Shown: positions 52,714 to 60,564 of the stretch, piece after piece | Layout: each line of letters begins with the position of its first letter | How positions within the stretch are numbered: position 1 is the first letter of the stretch | Source: Planctomycetota bacterium | Lineage (GTDB): Bacteria; Planctomycetota; UBA1135; GCA-002686595 | Assembly (NCBI GenBank): GCA_016872715.1 | Contig: VGZD01000006.1 | Span: 1-60,564, forward strand | Length of the DNA stretch: 60,564 nucleotides | Direction: 5' to 3' | Program-made: the position numbers and the translations under genes | The notes under the pieces: model-generated | What the model was told of the DNA's origin: nothing | The model's database searches: none | Seen by the model: the letters and a program-made list of their open reading frames with translations, nothing else

Positions 52714-54015
52714 ATGGACGCACGCGGGATCCTCGCGACCAAGCGCGACGGGCGCCGGCTCTCCGATGCGCAGATCCGTGAGTTCATCACGGGCTACGTG
52801 GCGGGCGAGATCACGGACTACCATGCGTCGGCGCTCCTGATGGCGATCTTCATCCACGGGATGGAAGAGGCGGAGCTCGCGGTGTGGGCGCGCGCGATGC
52901 TCGAGAGCGGGCGCGTGATGAAGTTCCCCGGCATCTCGCGGCCGAAGGTCGACAAGCACTCGACCGGAGGCATCGGCGACAAGGTTTCGATCCCGCTCGC
53001 GCCGGCGGTGGCGGCCTGCGGGCTCGCGGTGCCGATGATCTCGGGGCGCGGGCTCGGGCACACCGGCGGCACGCTCGACAAGCTCGAAGCGATCCCGGGT
53101 TTTTGCACGCAGCTCTGCGAGGCGGACTTCGCGCGTTGCCTCGAGCGCACGGGCGTGGCGCTCGGCGGGCAGACGCCGGACATCGTGCCCGCGGATCGCA
53201 AGCTCTACGCGCTGCGCGACGTGACGGGCCTGATCGAGTCGATCCCGCTGATCGCGAGCTCGATCATGTCGAAGAAGCTCGCGGAAGGCCTCGACGCGCT
53301 CGTGCTCGACGTCAAGTTCGGATCGGGCGCGTTCATGGTGGAGCCCTCGCGCGGCGAGGCGCTCGCCAAGGCGATGCTCGCTCTCGCGCGCGACTTCGGC
53401 GTGCGAGCGACGGCGCTGCACACGAACATGGCGCGTCCGCTCGGACGCATGGCGGGACACGCGTTGGAGATCGCGGAGAGCTTCGACTGCCTCGAGGGTC
53501 GCGGTCCGGCGGACTTGCGCGAGCTCGTGTGCCTGCAAGGCGGCGAGATGCTGCGGCTCGGCGGGCTGGCGAAGACGCTCGACGAGGGAAGGGCGCGCGT
53601 CGCGCGTTCGCTCGACGACGGCAGCGCTCGCGCGACCTTCGCGCGGGTGATCGAGGAGCAGGGCGGCGACCCGCGCTGCATGGACGACCGCGCGCGACTG
53701 CCGAAGGCGTCGCGGGTCGAGCTGGTGCGCGCGCGGCGCGACGGCGTGCTCGCGTGGCGCGATCTGCGCGCGCTCGGAGGCGCGATCTGCGAGCTCGGCG
53801 GCGGGCGCGTGAAACTCGGCGATGCGATCGACTTCGGTGTCGGCCTCGAGTTCGAGGCGCTCGAGGGCGCGGCCGTGCGTGCGGGCGACGTGCTGGCGCG
53901 CGTGCACCACGAGGGTCGCGGGCTCGCGCGAGCGCTCGCGCAGGTCGAGCGTTCGTTCGAGCTCGTCGACGCTCACGCTCCGCAGCCGCTCGTGCTTGCC
54001 ACGTGGACCGCGTGA
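52714..54015 (+). CDS. deoA: Thymidine / pyrimidine-nucleoside phosphorylase
   Basis: Phosphorolysis of thymidine, deoxyuridine or uridine to base and (deoxy)ribose-1-P, the substrate of deoB. 433 aa. The NP-II helical domain contains YHASALLMAIFIHGM. The signature KHSTGGIGDKVSIPLAP is split by the phosphate site, and SGRGLGHTGGTLDKLEAIPG follows. VKFGSGAFM and the C-terminal barrel-sandwich domain are present. Whether it is a thymidine-specific or broad pyrimidine enzyme cannot be decided from what I can see. Confidence 0.93.
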   Translation: MDARGILATKRDGRRLSDAQIREFITGYVAGEITDYHASALLMAIFIHGMEEAELAVWARAMLESGRVMKFPGISRPKVDKHSTGGIGDKVSIPLAPAVAACGLAVPMISGRGLGHTGGTLDKLEAIPGFCTQLCEADFARCLERTGVALGGQTPDIVPADRKLYALRDVTGLIESIPLIASSIMSKKLAEGLDALVLDVKFGSGAFMVEPSRGEALAKAMLALARDFGVRATALHTNMARPLGRMAGHALEIAESFDCLEGRGPADLRELVCLQGGEMLRLGGLAKTLDEGRARVARSLDDGSARATFARVIEEQGGDPRCMDDRARLPKASRVELVRARRDGVLAWRDLRALGGAICELGGGRVKLGDAIDFGVGLEFEALEGAAVRAGDVLARVHHEGRGLARALAQVERSFELVDAHAPQPLVLATWTA

Positions 54016-54033
54016 CGGTGTAGTGGCCAGCGC

Positions 54034-55299
54034 ATGCACTACCTGCGCTGCTTGATCGGAGTCGCGATCTTCATCGCTCTGGCATGGGCGGTTTCGTGGG
54101 ATCGACGTCGGTTCCAGTGGCGTGTCGTGCTCGGCGGCCTTGCGCTGCAAGTGGCGCTCGTGCTGCTCGTCGCCAGAACCGAGCTCGGGCGCGCCTTCTT
54201 CGAAGGCGCCGCGCGCTTCATCGACCGGCTCGTCTCGAAGACCGTGCCGGGCGCGCAGGCCGTGTTCGGGCACCTCTCGACCGATGGCGGCGCGGACTTC
54301 ATCTTCGCGTTCGCGGGCACGGGCCTGCTCGTGATCATCTTCATGTCCGCGCTGATGTCGATCCTCTATCACGTGGGCGTGATGCAGGTGCTCGTGTGGG
54401 CGATCGCGAAGGTGATGAGCACGACGATGGGGCTCTCCGGCGGCGAGTCGCTGGCGGCGGCGGCCAATATCTTCATGGGGCAGACCGAGGCGCCGCTCGT
54501 GATTCGGCCGTACTTGCCGAAGATGACGCGCTCGGAGCTCAACTCGCTGATGACCGGCGGTTTCGCGACCATCGCGGGTTCGGTCATGGCGATCTACCTG
54601 AAGATCCTCGGGCCCGAGCTCGCGCCGCACCTGATCACGGCCTCGGTGATGAGCGCGCCGGCGTCGTTCGTCATCTCGAAGCTCATCCTGCCCGAGCGCG
54701 AGGCGCCGCAGACCTCGCGCGGCGTCGAGCTCAGGATCGAGCGCAACGCCGTCAACGTGATCGAGGCGGCGGCCAACGGCACGAGCGACGGCTTGAAGCT
54801 GTGGCTCAACGTCGTCGCGATGCTGATCGCGTTCATCGCGCTCGTCGCGCTCGTCGATTGGCCGTTGGGCGCGCTCGGCGAGTGGCTCGGCTCGCTCGGC
54901 GTGCTCGACTCTCCGCTCTCGCTCGGCCGCATTTTCGGCTGGATCTTCGCGCCCATCGCGTGGGCGATCGGCGTCGAGGGCTGGCACGACTGCCAGATGG
55001 TCGGCTCGCTGCTCGGGACGCAGGTTTCGGTCAACGAGTTCGTCGGCTACAGCCAGCTCGGGCAGATGCTGCAAGCGACGGAGCCCGCCCTGCGCTTCGA
55101 GCACTCGCGCTCGGCGATCCTCGCGAGCTACGCGTTGTGTGGCTTCGCCAACTTCGCCTCGATCGGCATTCAGATCGGCGGCCTCTCGGCGCTCGCGCCG
55201 GAGCGCAAGGCCGACGTCTCGAAGCTCGCGCTGCGCGCGATGCTCGGCGGGGCCTTCGCGTGCTGGATGACGGCGACCGTCGCGGGAGCCTTCGTATGA
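54034..55299 (+). CDS. nupC: Concentrative nucleoside transporter (NupC/CNT)
   Basis: Ion-coupled nucleoside importer of the inner membrane, 421 aa. The family core is present: LSGGESLAAAANIFMGQTEA followed by PLVIRPYLPKMT, and FATIAGSVMAIYLK. The C-terminal half has VNEFVGYSQLG and YALCGFANFASIGIQIGGL. It has the usual set of roughly eight to ten hydrophobic helices. It feeds the phosphorylases on either side. Its stop overlaps the next gene as ATGA. Confidence 0.95.
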   Translation: MHYLRCLIGVAIFIALAWAVSWDRRRFQWRVVLGGLALQVALVLLVARTELGRAFFEGAARFIDRLVSKTVPGAQAVFGHLSTDGGADFIFAFAGTGLLVIIFMSALMSILYHVGVMQVLVWAIAKVMSTTMGLSGGESLAAAANIFMGQTEAPLVIRPYLPKMTRSELNSLMTGGFATIAGSVMAIYLKILGPELAPHLITASVMSAPASFVISKLILPEREAPQTSRGVELRIERNAVNVIEAAANGTSDGLKLWLNVVAMLIAFIALVALVDWPLGALGEWLGSLGVLDSPLSLGRIFGWIFAPIAWAIGVEGWHDCQMVGSLLGTQVSVNEFVGYSQLGQMLQATEPALRFEHSRSAILASYALCGFANFASIGIQIGGLSALAPERKADVSKLALRAMLGGAFACWMTATVAGAFV

Positions 55300-56096
55300 G
55301 CAGCACGCAGCAGGTCGAGCAGCTAGAGCGGGCCCTGCGCCACCACGGCGTGGGCGCGGTCGACGTCGCGTTCGTGCTCGGCTCGGGGCTCGGAGCGTTC
55401 GCGGAACGCATCGAGCGCGCACGCGTGATCCCCTACGCCGAGATCGACGGCATGCCGACGAGCGCGGTGAAGGGCCACGCGGGGAGGCTCGTGGTCGGCG
55501 AGCTCGGCGGCGTGCGCGTGCTCGCACAGCAGGGACGCGTACACCTCTACGAGGGTTGGAGCGTGAGCGAGGTCACGCGCGCGGTGCGCGCGATCGCGCG
55601 GCTTGGCTGCCGACGCTTCGTGCTCACCAACGCCGCGGGCGGCATCCGCCACCAGTGGCGTCCTGGCTTGCTGATGACGATTCGCGATCACATCAACCTG
55701 CAGGGTCGCTCGCCGCTCACGCGCGCCGAGTCGGGCTACGCGCGGCCCTACGACGAGGGGCTCTCGCAAACGTTGCACGCCATCGCGCGCGAGCGGGGCA
55801 TCGCGCTCGAGAGCGGCGTGTACGCGGGACTGCTCGGACCCAACTACGAGACGCCGGCGGAAATTCGCATGCTCGCCAAGCTGGGCGCGGATGCCGTTGG
55901 GATGAGCACGGTCGCGGAAGCGCTCGCGGCGCGCGCGAGCGGCGCGCGCGTGGCGGGGATCTCGCTGATCACCAATCAGGCCGCGGGCATCACGGGCGAG
56001 CCGCTGTCGCACGCGGAGGTCATGGCGGCAGGCCGCGAGGCCGCGGGTCGCTTCTCCGACCTGCTGCAGCACGCCGCGGCGCGGCTCGCGGGCTGA
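55296..56096 (+). CDS. punA: Purine nucleoside phosphorylase (trimeric type)
   Basis: Phosphorolysis of inosine and guanosine (and deoxy forms) to base and (deoxy)ribose-1-P. 266 aa. Motifs: LGSGLGAFAE, GRVHLYEGWS, RFVLTNAAGGI, GLLGPNYETPAEIRML (Glu that binds the base) and ITNQAAGI (Asn for 6-oxopurines). These fit the trimeric PNP family II. ATG at 55296 overlaps the transporter stop. Confidence 0.94.
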   Translation: MSSTQQVEQLERALRHHGVGAVDVAFVLGSGLGAFAERIERARVIPYAEIDGMPTSAVKGHAGRLVVGELGGVRVLAQQGRVHLYEGWSVSEVTRAVRAIARLGCRRFVLTNAAGGIRHQWRPGLLMTIRDHINLQGRSPLTRAESGYARPYDEGLSQTLHAIARERGIALESGVYAGLLGPNYETPAEIRMLAKLGADAVGMSTVAEALAARASGARVAGISLITNQAAGITGEPLSHAEVMAAGREAAGRFSDLLQHAAARLAG

Positions 56097-56130
56097 AAAA
56101 AACACCGCCGCGGGCGCTACAATCGCACCA

Positions 56131-56937
56131 ATGGCCCTCGACGTCCGGGAAATCGCTCGCCGCGCGGCCGCCCGCGTGCTCGCCGAGCGCATGACGCGGC
56201 CGACGGCGGTTCCCGCGGGTCGCGCCGCTCCGCTGGAAGTGCCGCGCGCGAGCGAGACGAGCGCGCCGACGAAGCCTCCGGCGCTCGCGCTGCGCGCGGC
56301 GCCGCAGGACGACAGCCGCAAGCTCGTGCTGGGCACGTGCCTCGCCGACACGCCCGATGGCGGCGTGCTGCGCGTGCCGATGGGAGCGATCGTGACGCCG
56401 CTCGCCGCGGAAGAAGCGCACCGTCGCCACATCCGCATCGAGCGCGGTGAGCGCGACAGCGCTCGCCGCATCGCGGTGGGCTGCGACCACGGCGGCTTCA
56501 CGCTCAAGCAGGAAGTGCTCGGCTGGCTGCGCGCGCTCGGGCACCAGCCGGTCGACTTCGGCACGCGCGACGAGAATCCGGTCGACTATCCCGACTTCGC
56601 GCGCGCCGTGGCCGAGGCCGTGGCGAGCGGACAGTGCGAGCTCGGCATCGTGATCGACGGAGCGGGCATCGGCTCGGCGATCGCTGCCAACAAGGTGCCC
56701 CGCGTGCGCGCGGCGACGTGCTGCGACGTCGCCATGGCGAAGAACGCGCGCGAGCACAACTACGCCAACGTGCTCTCGCTCGGCGCCAAGACGATCCAGC
56801 GCTCGGTGGCGGAGGAGATCGTGCGCACGTTCTTGTCGACGGCGCACGGTGAGGCGCGGCACGGCAAGCGCGTCGCGAAGATCACCGAGATCGAGCGGCG
56901 CTACATGAAGGGTCCCGGGAGCGGAGTGTGCGTGTGA
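56131..56937 (+). CDS. RpiB/LacAB-like sugar-phosphate isomerase with long N-terminal extension
   Basis: Protein of 268 aa; typical RpiB is about 150 aa. Residues about 113-260 are RpiB-like: [11 protein letters not shown] with Asp119-His120, [16 protein letters not shown] and [17 protein letters not shown]. The catalytic Cys of E. coli RpiB (in CGTGIG) is Asp176 here (DGAGIG). The first ~110 residues are extra: an amphipathic helix ([17 protein letters not shown]), a Pro-rich linker, then [19 protein letters not shown] and [17 protein letters not shown], a segment style seen in microcompartment-associated enzymes. It may isomerise a pentose phosphate; altered chemistry is possible. Confidence 0.8.
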   Translation: MALDVREIARRAAARVLAERMTRPTAVPAGRAAPLEVPRASETSAPTKPPALALRAAPQDDSRKLVLGTCLADTPDGGVLRVPMGAIVTPLAAEEAHRRHIRIERGERDSARRIAVGCDHGGFTLKQEVLGWLRALGHQPVDFGTRDENPVDYPDFARAVAEAVASGQCELGIVIDGAGIGSAIAANKVPRVRAATCCDVAMAKNAREHNYANVLSLGAKTIQRSVAEEIVRTFLSTAHGEARHGKRVAKITEIERRYMKGPGSGVCV

Positions 56938-57809
56938 GACTGTCGCGGGAGATGGGAGCGGGGGAGCTCGAGGCGCTGCTCGTCGAGCTCGGGCGTCGCA
57001 TCGTCGAACACGGGCCGGAGTCGGTCTTTCCGCACGGCAGCAGTGGCGTCGAGGTCGAGTTCTGCCCCGATCGCGCGCGCGAGGTGATCGCGGCTGGGGC
57101 GTGCCGACTCGGCTACTGCGGCTGCAAGGCGCCGGAGCTCAACACGCTCGCGTCCTACATCGATCACACGCTGCTCAAGCCCGAAGCGACGCTCCCGGAG
57201 CTCGACCAGCTCTGCGACGAGGCGCTGAAGACCAAGTTCGCGAGCGTGTGCGTCAACGGCGCGCACGTGCGACGCTGCGCCGAGATCCTCGCTGGCTCGG
57301 GCGTGCTCGTCTGCTCGGTGATCGGTTTTCCGCTCGGCGCCAGCGCGACCGAGGTGAAGTGCTACGAGGCGCGGCGCGCGATCGAGGACGGGGCCTGCGA
57401 GATCGACATGGTCATGAACGTCGGCTGGCTGAAGTCCGGTGCGGACGCGGCGGTCGAGCGCGACATCGCGGCGGTCGCGGACACGTGCCACAAGCTCGGT
57501 GCGCGGCTGAAGGTGATCCTCGAGACGTGCCTGCTCACCGATGCGGAGAAGGTGCGCGCGTGCGAGGCCTCCAAGCGCGCGGGCGCGGACTTCGTGAAGA
57601 CCTCGACCGGCTTCAACAAGGGCGGCGCCACGGCCGCGGACATCGCGCTGATGCGCCGCACGGTCGGCGAGCGCATGGGCGTCAAGGCCTCCGGCGGCGT
57701 GCGCGACCAGAAGACCGCGCAGGAGATGATCGCGGCCGGTGCCACGCGCATCGGCGCCAGCGCCTCGGTGGCGATCGTCAAGGGCGGCGAGTCGAAGTCG
57801 AGCTACTGA
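56934..57809 (+). CDS. deoC: Deoxyribose-phosphate aldolase with N-terminal extension
   Basis: Cleaves 2-deoxyribose-5-P to glyceraldehyde-3-P and acetaldehyde, the last step of the operon. 291 aa against about 220 usual. The TIM barrel begins at about residue 72 ([15 protein letters not shown]). The Schiff-base lysine is Lys222 in DFVKTSTGF, with Asp158 (EIDMVMN) and the lysine in [10 protein letters not shown]. The ~70-residue N-terminal extension carries a cysteine cluster (CRLGYCGC, residues 57-64). GTG at 56934 overlaps the previous stop as GTGA and is preferred to GTG 56928. No acetaldehyde dehydrogenase follows. Confidence 0.92.
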   Translation: MRLSREMGAGELEALLVELGRRIVEHGPESVFPHGSSGVEVEFCPDRAREVIAAGACRLGYCGCKAPELNTLASYIDHTLLKPEATLPELDQLCDEALKTKFASVCVNGAHVRRCAEILAGSGVLVCSVIGFPLGASATEVKCYEARRAIEDGACEIDMVMNVGWLKSGADAAVERDIAAVADTCHKLGARLKVILETCLLTDAEKVRACEASKRAGADFVKTSTGFNKGGATAADIALMRRTVGERMGVKASGGVRDQKTAQEMIAAGATRIGASASVAIVKGGESKSSY

Positions 57810-57821
57810 CGGCGCGGCGGC

Positions 57822-59345
57822 CTAGGCGCCGAAGCAGCGTGCGCGGAGCGTGCGGGAGGCGTCCGCGATCGACGCGAGCTTGCGGCTCGCGATCGCGGAG
57901 GAGGCGAGCGGGTTGTCGGCGAAGGTGGCGAAGCCGCAGTCGGGATTGAGCAGCACGCGCTCGGGGCCGAGCAGCTCGACGAGCGGCGCGATGCGCGCGC
58001 AGATTTCGTCCGCGCTCTCGACCTCGGCGCGCTTTTGGTTCACGACGCCGATGCCGATGCGCTTGCCGCGCGGGAGCTCCGCGAGCAGGCGCGCATCTCC
58101 CGCGCGCGGCGTGCAGAGCTCGAGCAACAGCGTGCCCACGCTCACGCGAGCGAGCAGCGGCAACAGCGGTCCGTAGTCGCCGTGGAGCGCGACGCTCTCG
58201 TCCGGCGACCAGTTGCCGCGGCAGACATGCAGCGCGAGCCGCTCGCGCGGGAAGCCGTCCGTGAGCTCCGCGAGCAAGCGCTCGGCGAAGGCGAGCTCCG
58301 CGGGCGTGTCGAGCTTCTCTCCGAGCGCGCCGCACATGAACGTGCGCCGCTCGCGCGCGTGGCCGAAGACCACTTCGCTCAGCACGGGCTCGTCGAATTG
58401 CACCAGCGAGACGCCCTCGGCGAGCAGTTCCGCGAGTTCCTCGCGCAGCACTCGCACGATGTCGCGCGCGAGCTCCTCGCGGTTGGCGTAGGCCCGATCG
58501 GAGATGCACTCCATCCACATCGTGCGCGTCAGCAGGTACGGCCCTGGCAGAGCGATCTTGCGCGGCTTGTCGGAGAGTTCGCGCAGGAAGCGCGCCTCGT
58601 GCAGCGCGATGGGGCGCGAGCGGCCGAGCGGCCCGAACACGGCCGGGTGGCGCACCTTGCCCGCGGGCACGTCGAGCGCGCGCAACTCGCGCTCGAACTG
58701 CTCGGGGTGCTCGACGTAGGGCAGCAGGTCGGTGATCGGAATCAGTTGGCAGTTGTCGAGGATGCCGCCGACGAAGCTCGCGTAGTTGTCGCGGCGCTGC
58801 TCGCCGTCGGTGAGCACGTCGACGCCCGCGCGCAGTTGCGCATCGACGCACAGGCGCACCGCGTCGTCGGCCGCCGCCTCGAACTGCGCGTCGTCGAGCC
58901 GCCCCTCGAGGTGGCGGTGCAGCGCGTCGAGCAGCCACGCCGGGCGCGGCCAGCTGCCGACGCCCATCACCGACAGAGGTGCGATCGCCGGAGCGGGCGC
59001 GGGCGCGGGCAGCGCGCCCTTGATCCGCACCGCGACGACGCGCTCGCGCAGCGGCATCGCGCGCGCCGCGCTCGCGGGCTTGGCGCGCGCGGGATCGAAC
59101 TTGCCCTTGGAGACGAGGAAGCTGTGCTCGCGGCCCGCTGTCACGTGGTGGACGAGCTCGTTGCCCGTCAGGCGGCACCAGGCGGGCAGATCCTCGGGCA
59201 CCGAGATCTCCGTCGAGCGGATTTCGATCAGCTCGCCCGTCTCGAGCGGGTCGATGTGCTGGCGGATGAGCAGCAAGAGCCCGTTGCCGCAGTCGAGGTC
59301 GCCGCCGTCGAAGCTCGTCTTGGGCGCGTACGGGTGCCTGCCCAC
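57822..59345 (-). CDS. Fusion of TusA-like domain and MetE-type methyltransferase core
   Basis: Protein of 507 aa, GTG start at 59345. Residues about 15-75 are TusA-like (DLDCGNGLLLLIR, EDLPAWCRLTGNELV) with Cys19 and Cys57; the canonical Cys-Pro of TusA is replaced by Cys-Gly. An Ala/Pro linker (111-122) follows. Residues 125-505 resemble the C-terminal catalytic domain of cobalamin-independent methionine synthase: GSWPRP, GEQRRDNYASFVGG, and the zinc ligands His373, Cys375 (LHVCRGNW), Glu409 (LLLEL) and Cys470 (NPDCGFAT). The folate-binding N-terminal half of MetE is missing. It follows TusA-like and DsrE-like genes by 10 bases. Methyl transfer to a thiol is likely; donor and acceptor are unknown. 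Confidence 0.8.
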   Translation of the reverse strand: MGRHPYAPKTSFDGGDLDCGNGLLLLIRQHIDPLETGELIEIRSTEISVPEDLPAWCRLTGNELVHHVTAGREHSFLVSKGKFDPARAKPASAARAMPLRERVVAVRIKGALPAPAPAPAIAPLSVMGVGSWPRPAWLLDALHRHLEGRLDDAQFEAAADDAVRLCVDAQLRAGVDVLTDGEQRRDNYASFVGGILDNCQLIPITDLLPYVEHPEQFERELRALDVPAGKVRHPAVFGPLGRSRPIALHEARFLRELSDKPRKIALPGPYLLTRTMWMECISDRAYANREELARDIVRVLREELAELLAEGVSLVQFDEPVLSEVVFGHARERRTFMCGALGEKLDTPAELAFAERLLAELTDGFPRERLALHVCRGNWSPDESVALHGDYGPLLPLLARVSVGTLLLELCTPRAGDARLLAELPRGKRIGIGVVNQKRAEVESADEICARIAPLVELLGPERVLLNPDCGFATFADNPLASSAIASRKLASIADASRTLRARCFGA

Positions 59346-59355
59346 GCCGACGAGC

Positions 59356-59715
59356 TCAGTACGAGACGCACGGCGAGCCGCCGGCGAGGAACTCGACCAG
59401 CTTGGCGCCGCCGACGATCGTCGCGCCCGCGACGAGCTTGGTTTCGTCGAGGCCGCGCTTCTTGAAGCACGGCGAGCAGACGTAGACCTTGCCGCCCGCC
59501 GCCGTGAACTTCGCCATCAGCTCCGCGAGCGGCGCGAAGCCCTCCTCGCGAATGTCGTCGGCATAACCCGGCACCGCGAGGCGCACCGCCTCGGTCGAGA
59601 GGAACACCATCGTCTCCTGCTCGGAACCGGCGGCGGCGTTGGCGACCACGAACGCGACCGTGGCCTTGTCGCGGTTGTCCTTGGCGGAAGTGAGCGAGAC
59701 GCAGAAACGGCCCAT
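59356..59715 (-). CDS. DsrE-family sulfur carrier-like protein
   Basis: A 119 aa cytosolic protein of the DsrE/DsrF/TusD fold: KATVAFVVANAAAGSEQETMV and FLSTEAVRLAVPG for the first half, then a cysteine pair Cys80 and Cys83 in VYVCSPCFKKRGL, at the position of the persulfide cysteine of DsrE/TusD. A third Cys116 is near the C-terminus. It starts 1 base after the stop of the TusA-like gene and precedes the TusA-MetE fusion. It probably passes persulfide sulfur between the two TusA-like proteins. Confidence 0.82.
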   Translation of the reverse strand: MGRFCVSLTSAKDNRDKATVAFVVANAAAGSEQETMVFLSTEAVRLAVPGYADDIREEGFAPLAELMAKFTAAGGKVYVCSPCFKKRGLDETKLVAGATIVGGAKLVEFLAGGSPCVSY

Positions 59716-59716
59716 G

Positions 59717-59956
59717 TCAGTTCTCCTTGCGACGGATGTGGTAGACGGGATGGGCGGCGAGGACGAGCGCGTGGCCTGTCAGGCCGCACCAAGCGGGAAT
59801 GTCCTCGCGCGCGCCGGGATCGAGCGCCACGAGCCGCAGCACCCGCCGCGGCGCGAGCGCGCGCAGACGCGCGCGAAGCTCGATCACGAGCTCCCCACAG
59901 CCCATCTCGCCGGCGTCCCAGTGGTCGTCGGCTCGGGGCTCCATGGGGCGTTGCAT
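59717..59956 (-). CDS. TusA-like sulfurtransferase
   Basis: A 79 aa protein with the TusA two-layer fold pattern: DAGEMGCGELVIELRARL, RRVLRLVALDPGAREDIPAW and CGLTGHALV. Cys20 and Cys57 match the two cysteines of the TusA-like domain in the downstream fusion. The canonical Cys-Pro-x-Pro is replaced by Cys-Gly-Glu. Start is ATG at 59956; ATG at 59944 is the alternative and keeps the domain. An earlier start would run into an intergenic 15 bp repeat. Confidence 0.75.
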   Translation of the reverse strand: MQRPMEPRADDHWDAGEMGCGELVIELRARLRALAPRRVLRLVALDPGAREDIPAWCGLTGHALVLAAHPVYHIRRKEN

Positions 59957-60050
59957 GGGAGAGGAGCTTAGCAGCGCGCGTGCGGGCTCACCGCGTTGGC
60001 TCGCTGCCCCACAGCGATGACCGGACATGGAAGCGCGCCCCGAGTCCGAG

Positions 60051-60165
60051 ATCACCCGCCTTGGGATCACCTGCCTTGGGATCACCCGCCTTGGGATCAC
60101 CCGCCTTGGGATCACCCGACTCGGGATCATCCGACTCGGGATCACCCGACTCGGGATCATCCACC
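60051..60165. repeat. 15 bp tandem repeat array
   Basis: Seven full 15-base units starting ATCACCCGCCTTGGG at 60051, 60066, 60081, 60096, 60111, 60126 and 60141, plus a partial eighth. Units fall in two versions (CCGCCTTGGG and CCGACTCGGG), showing stepwise expansion. It lies between the porin stop and the TusA-like gene, in no real coding frame. Confidence 0.9.
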
Positions 60166-60191
60166 TCCGCTCGCGCGTCGTGTCTGTGCGC

Positions 60192-60564
60192 TCAGAACGT
60201 GAAGATCATCCCGAGGAACAGGAAGTCCATGTCGTCGTCCGCGCCGGTTTCCGCGACGGCGCCGCCGGTGAAGACGTGGCTGTAGCCGCCGTAGAGATCG
60301 AGGTGGCGGTAGAGGCGGTGTTGCACGAGCAGGTCGAGTTCCTCGCCGATGTGCGTGGAGTCAAACCCGCCGGCGGGAACGTCGCGCGAGACGCTGCCGT
60401 TCAGCTGGTAGATCGCGTCTTGGTCGCTCATCAGGTTGAGCGTGTGCAGCGTGAGCGAGATGGTGGTCGCGGGGCCGGGCTTGATGCTCGTGCCGAGGTG
60501 CGCGGCCGCGACGTTCTGGCGCGAGACCGTGTCGGCAAAGCCGAGGTAGAGGTGGCCGAGCGGA
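60192..60564 (-). CDS. Outer-membrane porin, C-terminal part only (window edge)
   Basis: The frame is open to the window end, so the 5' part is missing; about 123 residues are visible. It starts PLGHLYLGFADTVSRQN and shows alternating beta strands (ATTISLTLHTLNL, LYRHLDLYGGYSHVFTGG), ending LFLGMIFTF with terminal Phe. The last strands align with those of the porin at 32420 (GQLVELRARW versus GEELDLLVQHR). Alginate-export-like family is the best guess. Confidence 0.7.
   Translation of the reverse strand, partial: PLGHLYLGFADTVSRQNVAAAHLGTSIKPGPATTISLTLHTLNLMSDQDAIYQLNGSVSRDVPAGGFDSTHIGEELDLLVQHRLYRHLDLYGGYSHVFTGGAVAETGADDDMDFLFLGMIFTF

Noticed and set aside
60051-60165. CRISPR-like array
   Set aside because: Units are 15 bases without spacers, and no cas genes are present.

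Overview
This is a 60.6 kb, very GC-rich, gene-dense piece of chromosome from a diderm bacterium. It encodes peptidoglycan enzymes, many lipoproteins and two outer-membrane porins. Several families point to Planctomycetota or a neighbouring deep lineage: an ECF sigma factor of planctomycetal style followed by what looks like a kinase stub, a sulfatase, a lamin-tail protein, TPR lipoproteins and an archaeal-type methionine aminopeptidase. This placement is inference; a myxobacterium-like organism is the main alternative. GTG starts and 4-base ATGA/GTGA stop-start overlaps are common. Long open frames antisense to real genes are frequent and were treated as GC artefacts.

Layout. 1-6.3 kb: topoisomerase I (cut by the window edge), leucine dehydrogenase, an atypical Ser/Thr kinase, a small unknown protein and MetAP2. 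6.3-9 kb: a half-length glycosyltransferase-like protein, an IS3-like remnant and a lamin-tail protein. 9-13 kb: MutS and a B12-binding radical SAM protein. 13-15.6 kb: a COG3014-YcfL-LpoB envelope lipoprotein operon. 15.7-22.5 kb: a beta-lactamase fusion, tRNA-Arg(CCG), a calcium-repeat protein, and a sigma / anti-sigma / RseB-like lipoprotein operon. 22.6-32.3 kb: GNAT, two-gene NAD synthetase, MoxR, TPR lipoprotein, a small paralogous protein, MltA, ChrA, sulfatase and small proteins. 32.4-45 kb: porin, soluble double-PAS chemoreceptor, gamma-glutamyltransferase, arylsulfotransferase-cupredoxin fusion, MocR regulator and S9 peptidase. 44.9-51.5 kb: an amber-interrupted gene after a second ECF sigma factor, an unusual transketolase, a diguanylate cyclase, a metalloprotease-like lipoprotein and a second small paralogue.

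51.5-57.8 kb is a complete nucleoside and deoxyribose salvage operon: deoB, pyrimidine nucleoside phosphorylase, CNT transporter, purine nucleoside phosphorylase, an N-terminally extended RpiB-like protein and an extended DeoC. Nucleosides would be imported, phosphorolysed to (deoxy)ribose-1-P, mutated to the 5-phosphates and cleaved by DeoC. The extended RpiB/DeoC pair resembles cargo of sugar-phosphate microcompartments, although no shell gene is present here.

57.8-60 kb, on the opposite strand, is the most unusual locus: a TusA-like protein, a DsrE-family protein and a fusion of a TusA-like domain to a MetE-type zinc methyltransferase core. The simplest reading is a sulfur-relay system coupled to a thiol methyltransferase. 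The window ends inside a second porin.

A recurring theme is short tandem repeats at gene ends or in linkers: 36 bp hairpin repeats over the kinase stop, 17 bp repeats over the RseB-like stop, 12 bp and 24 bp repeats encoding linkers, a 15 bp array next to the second porin and a 360 bp PAS duplication.
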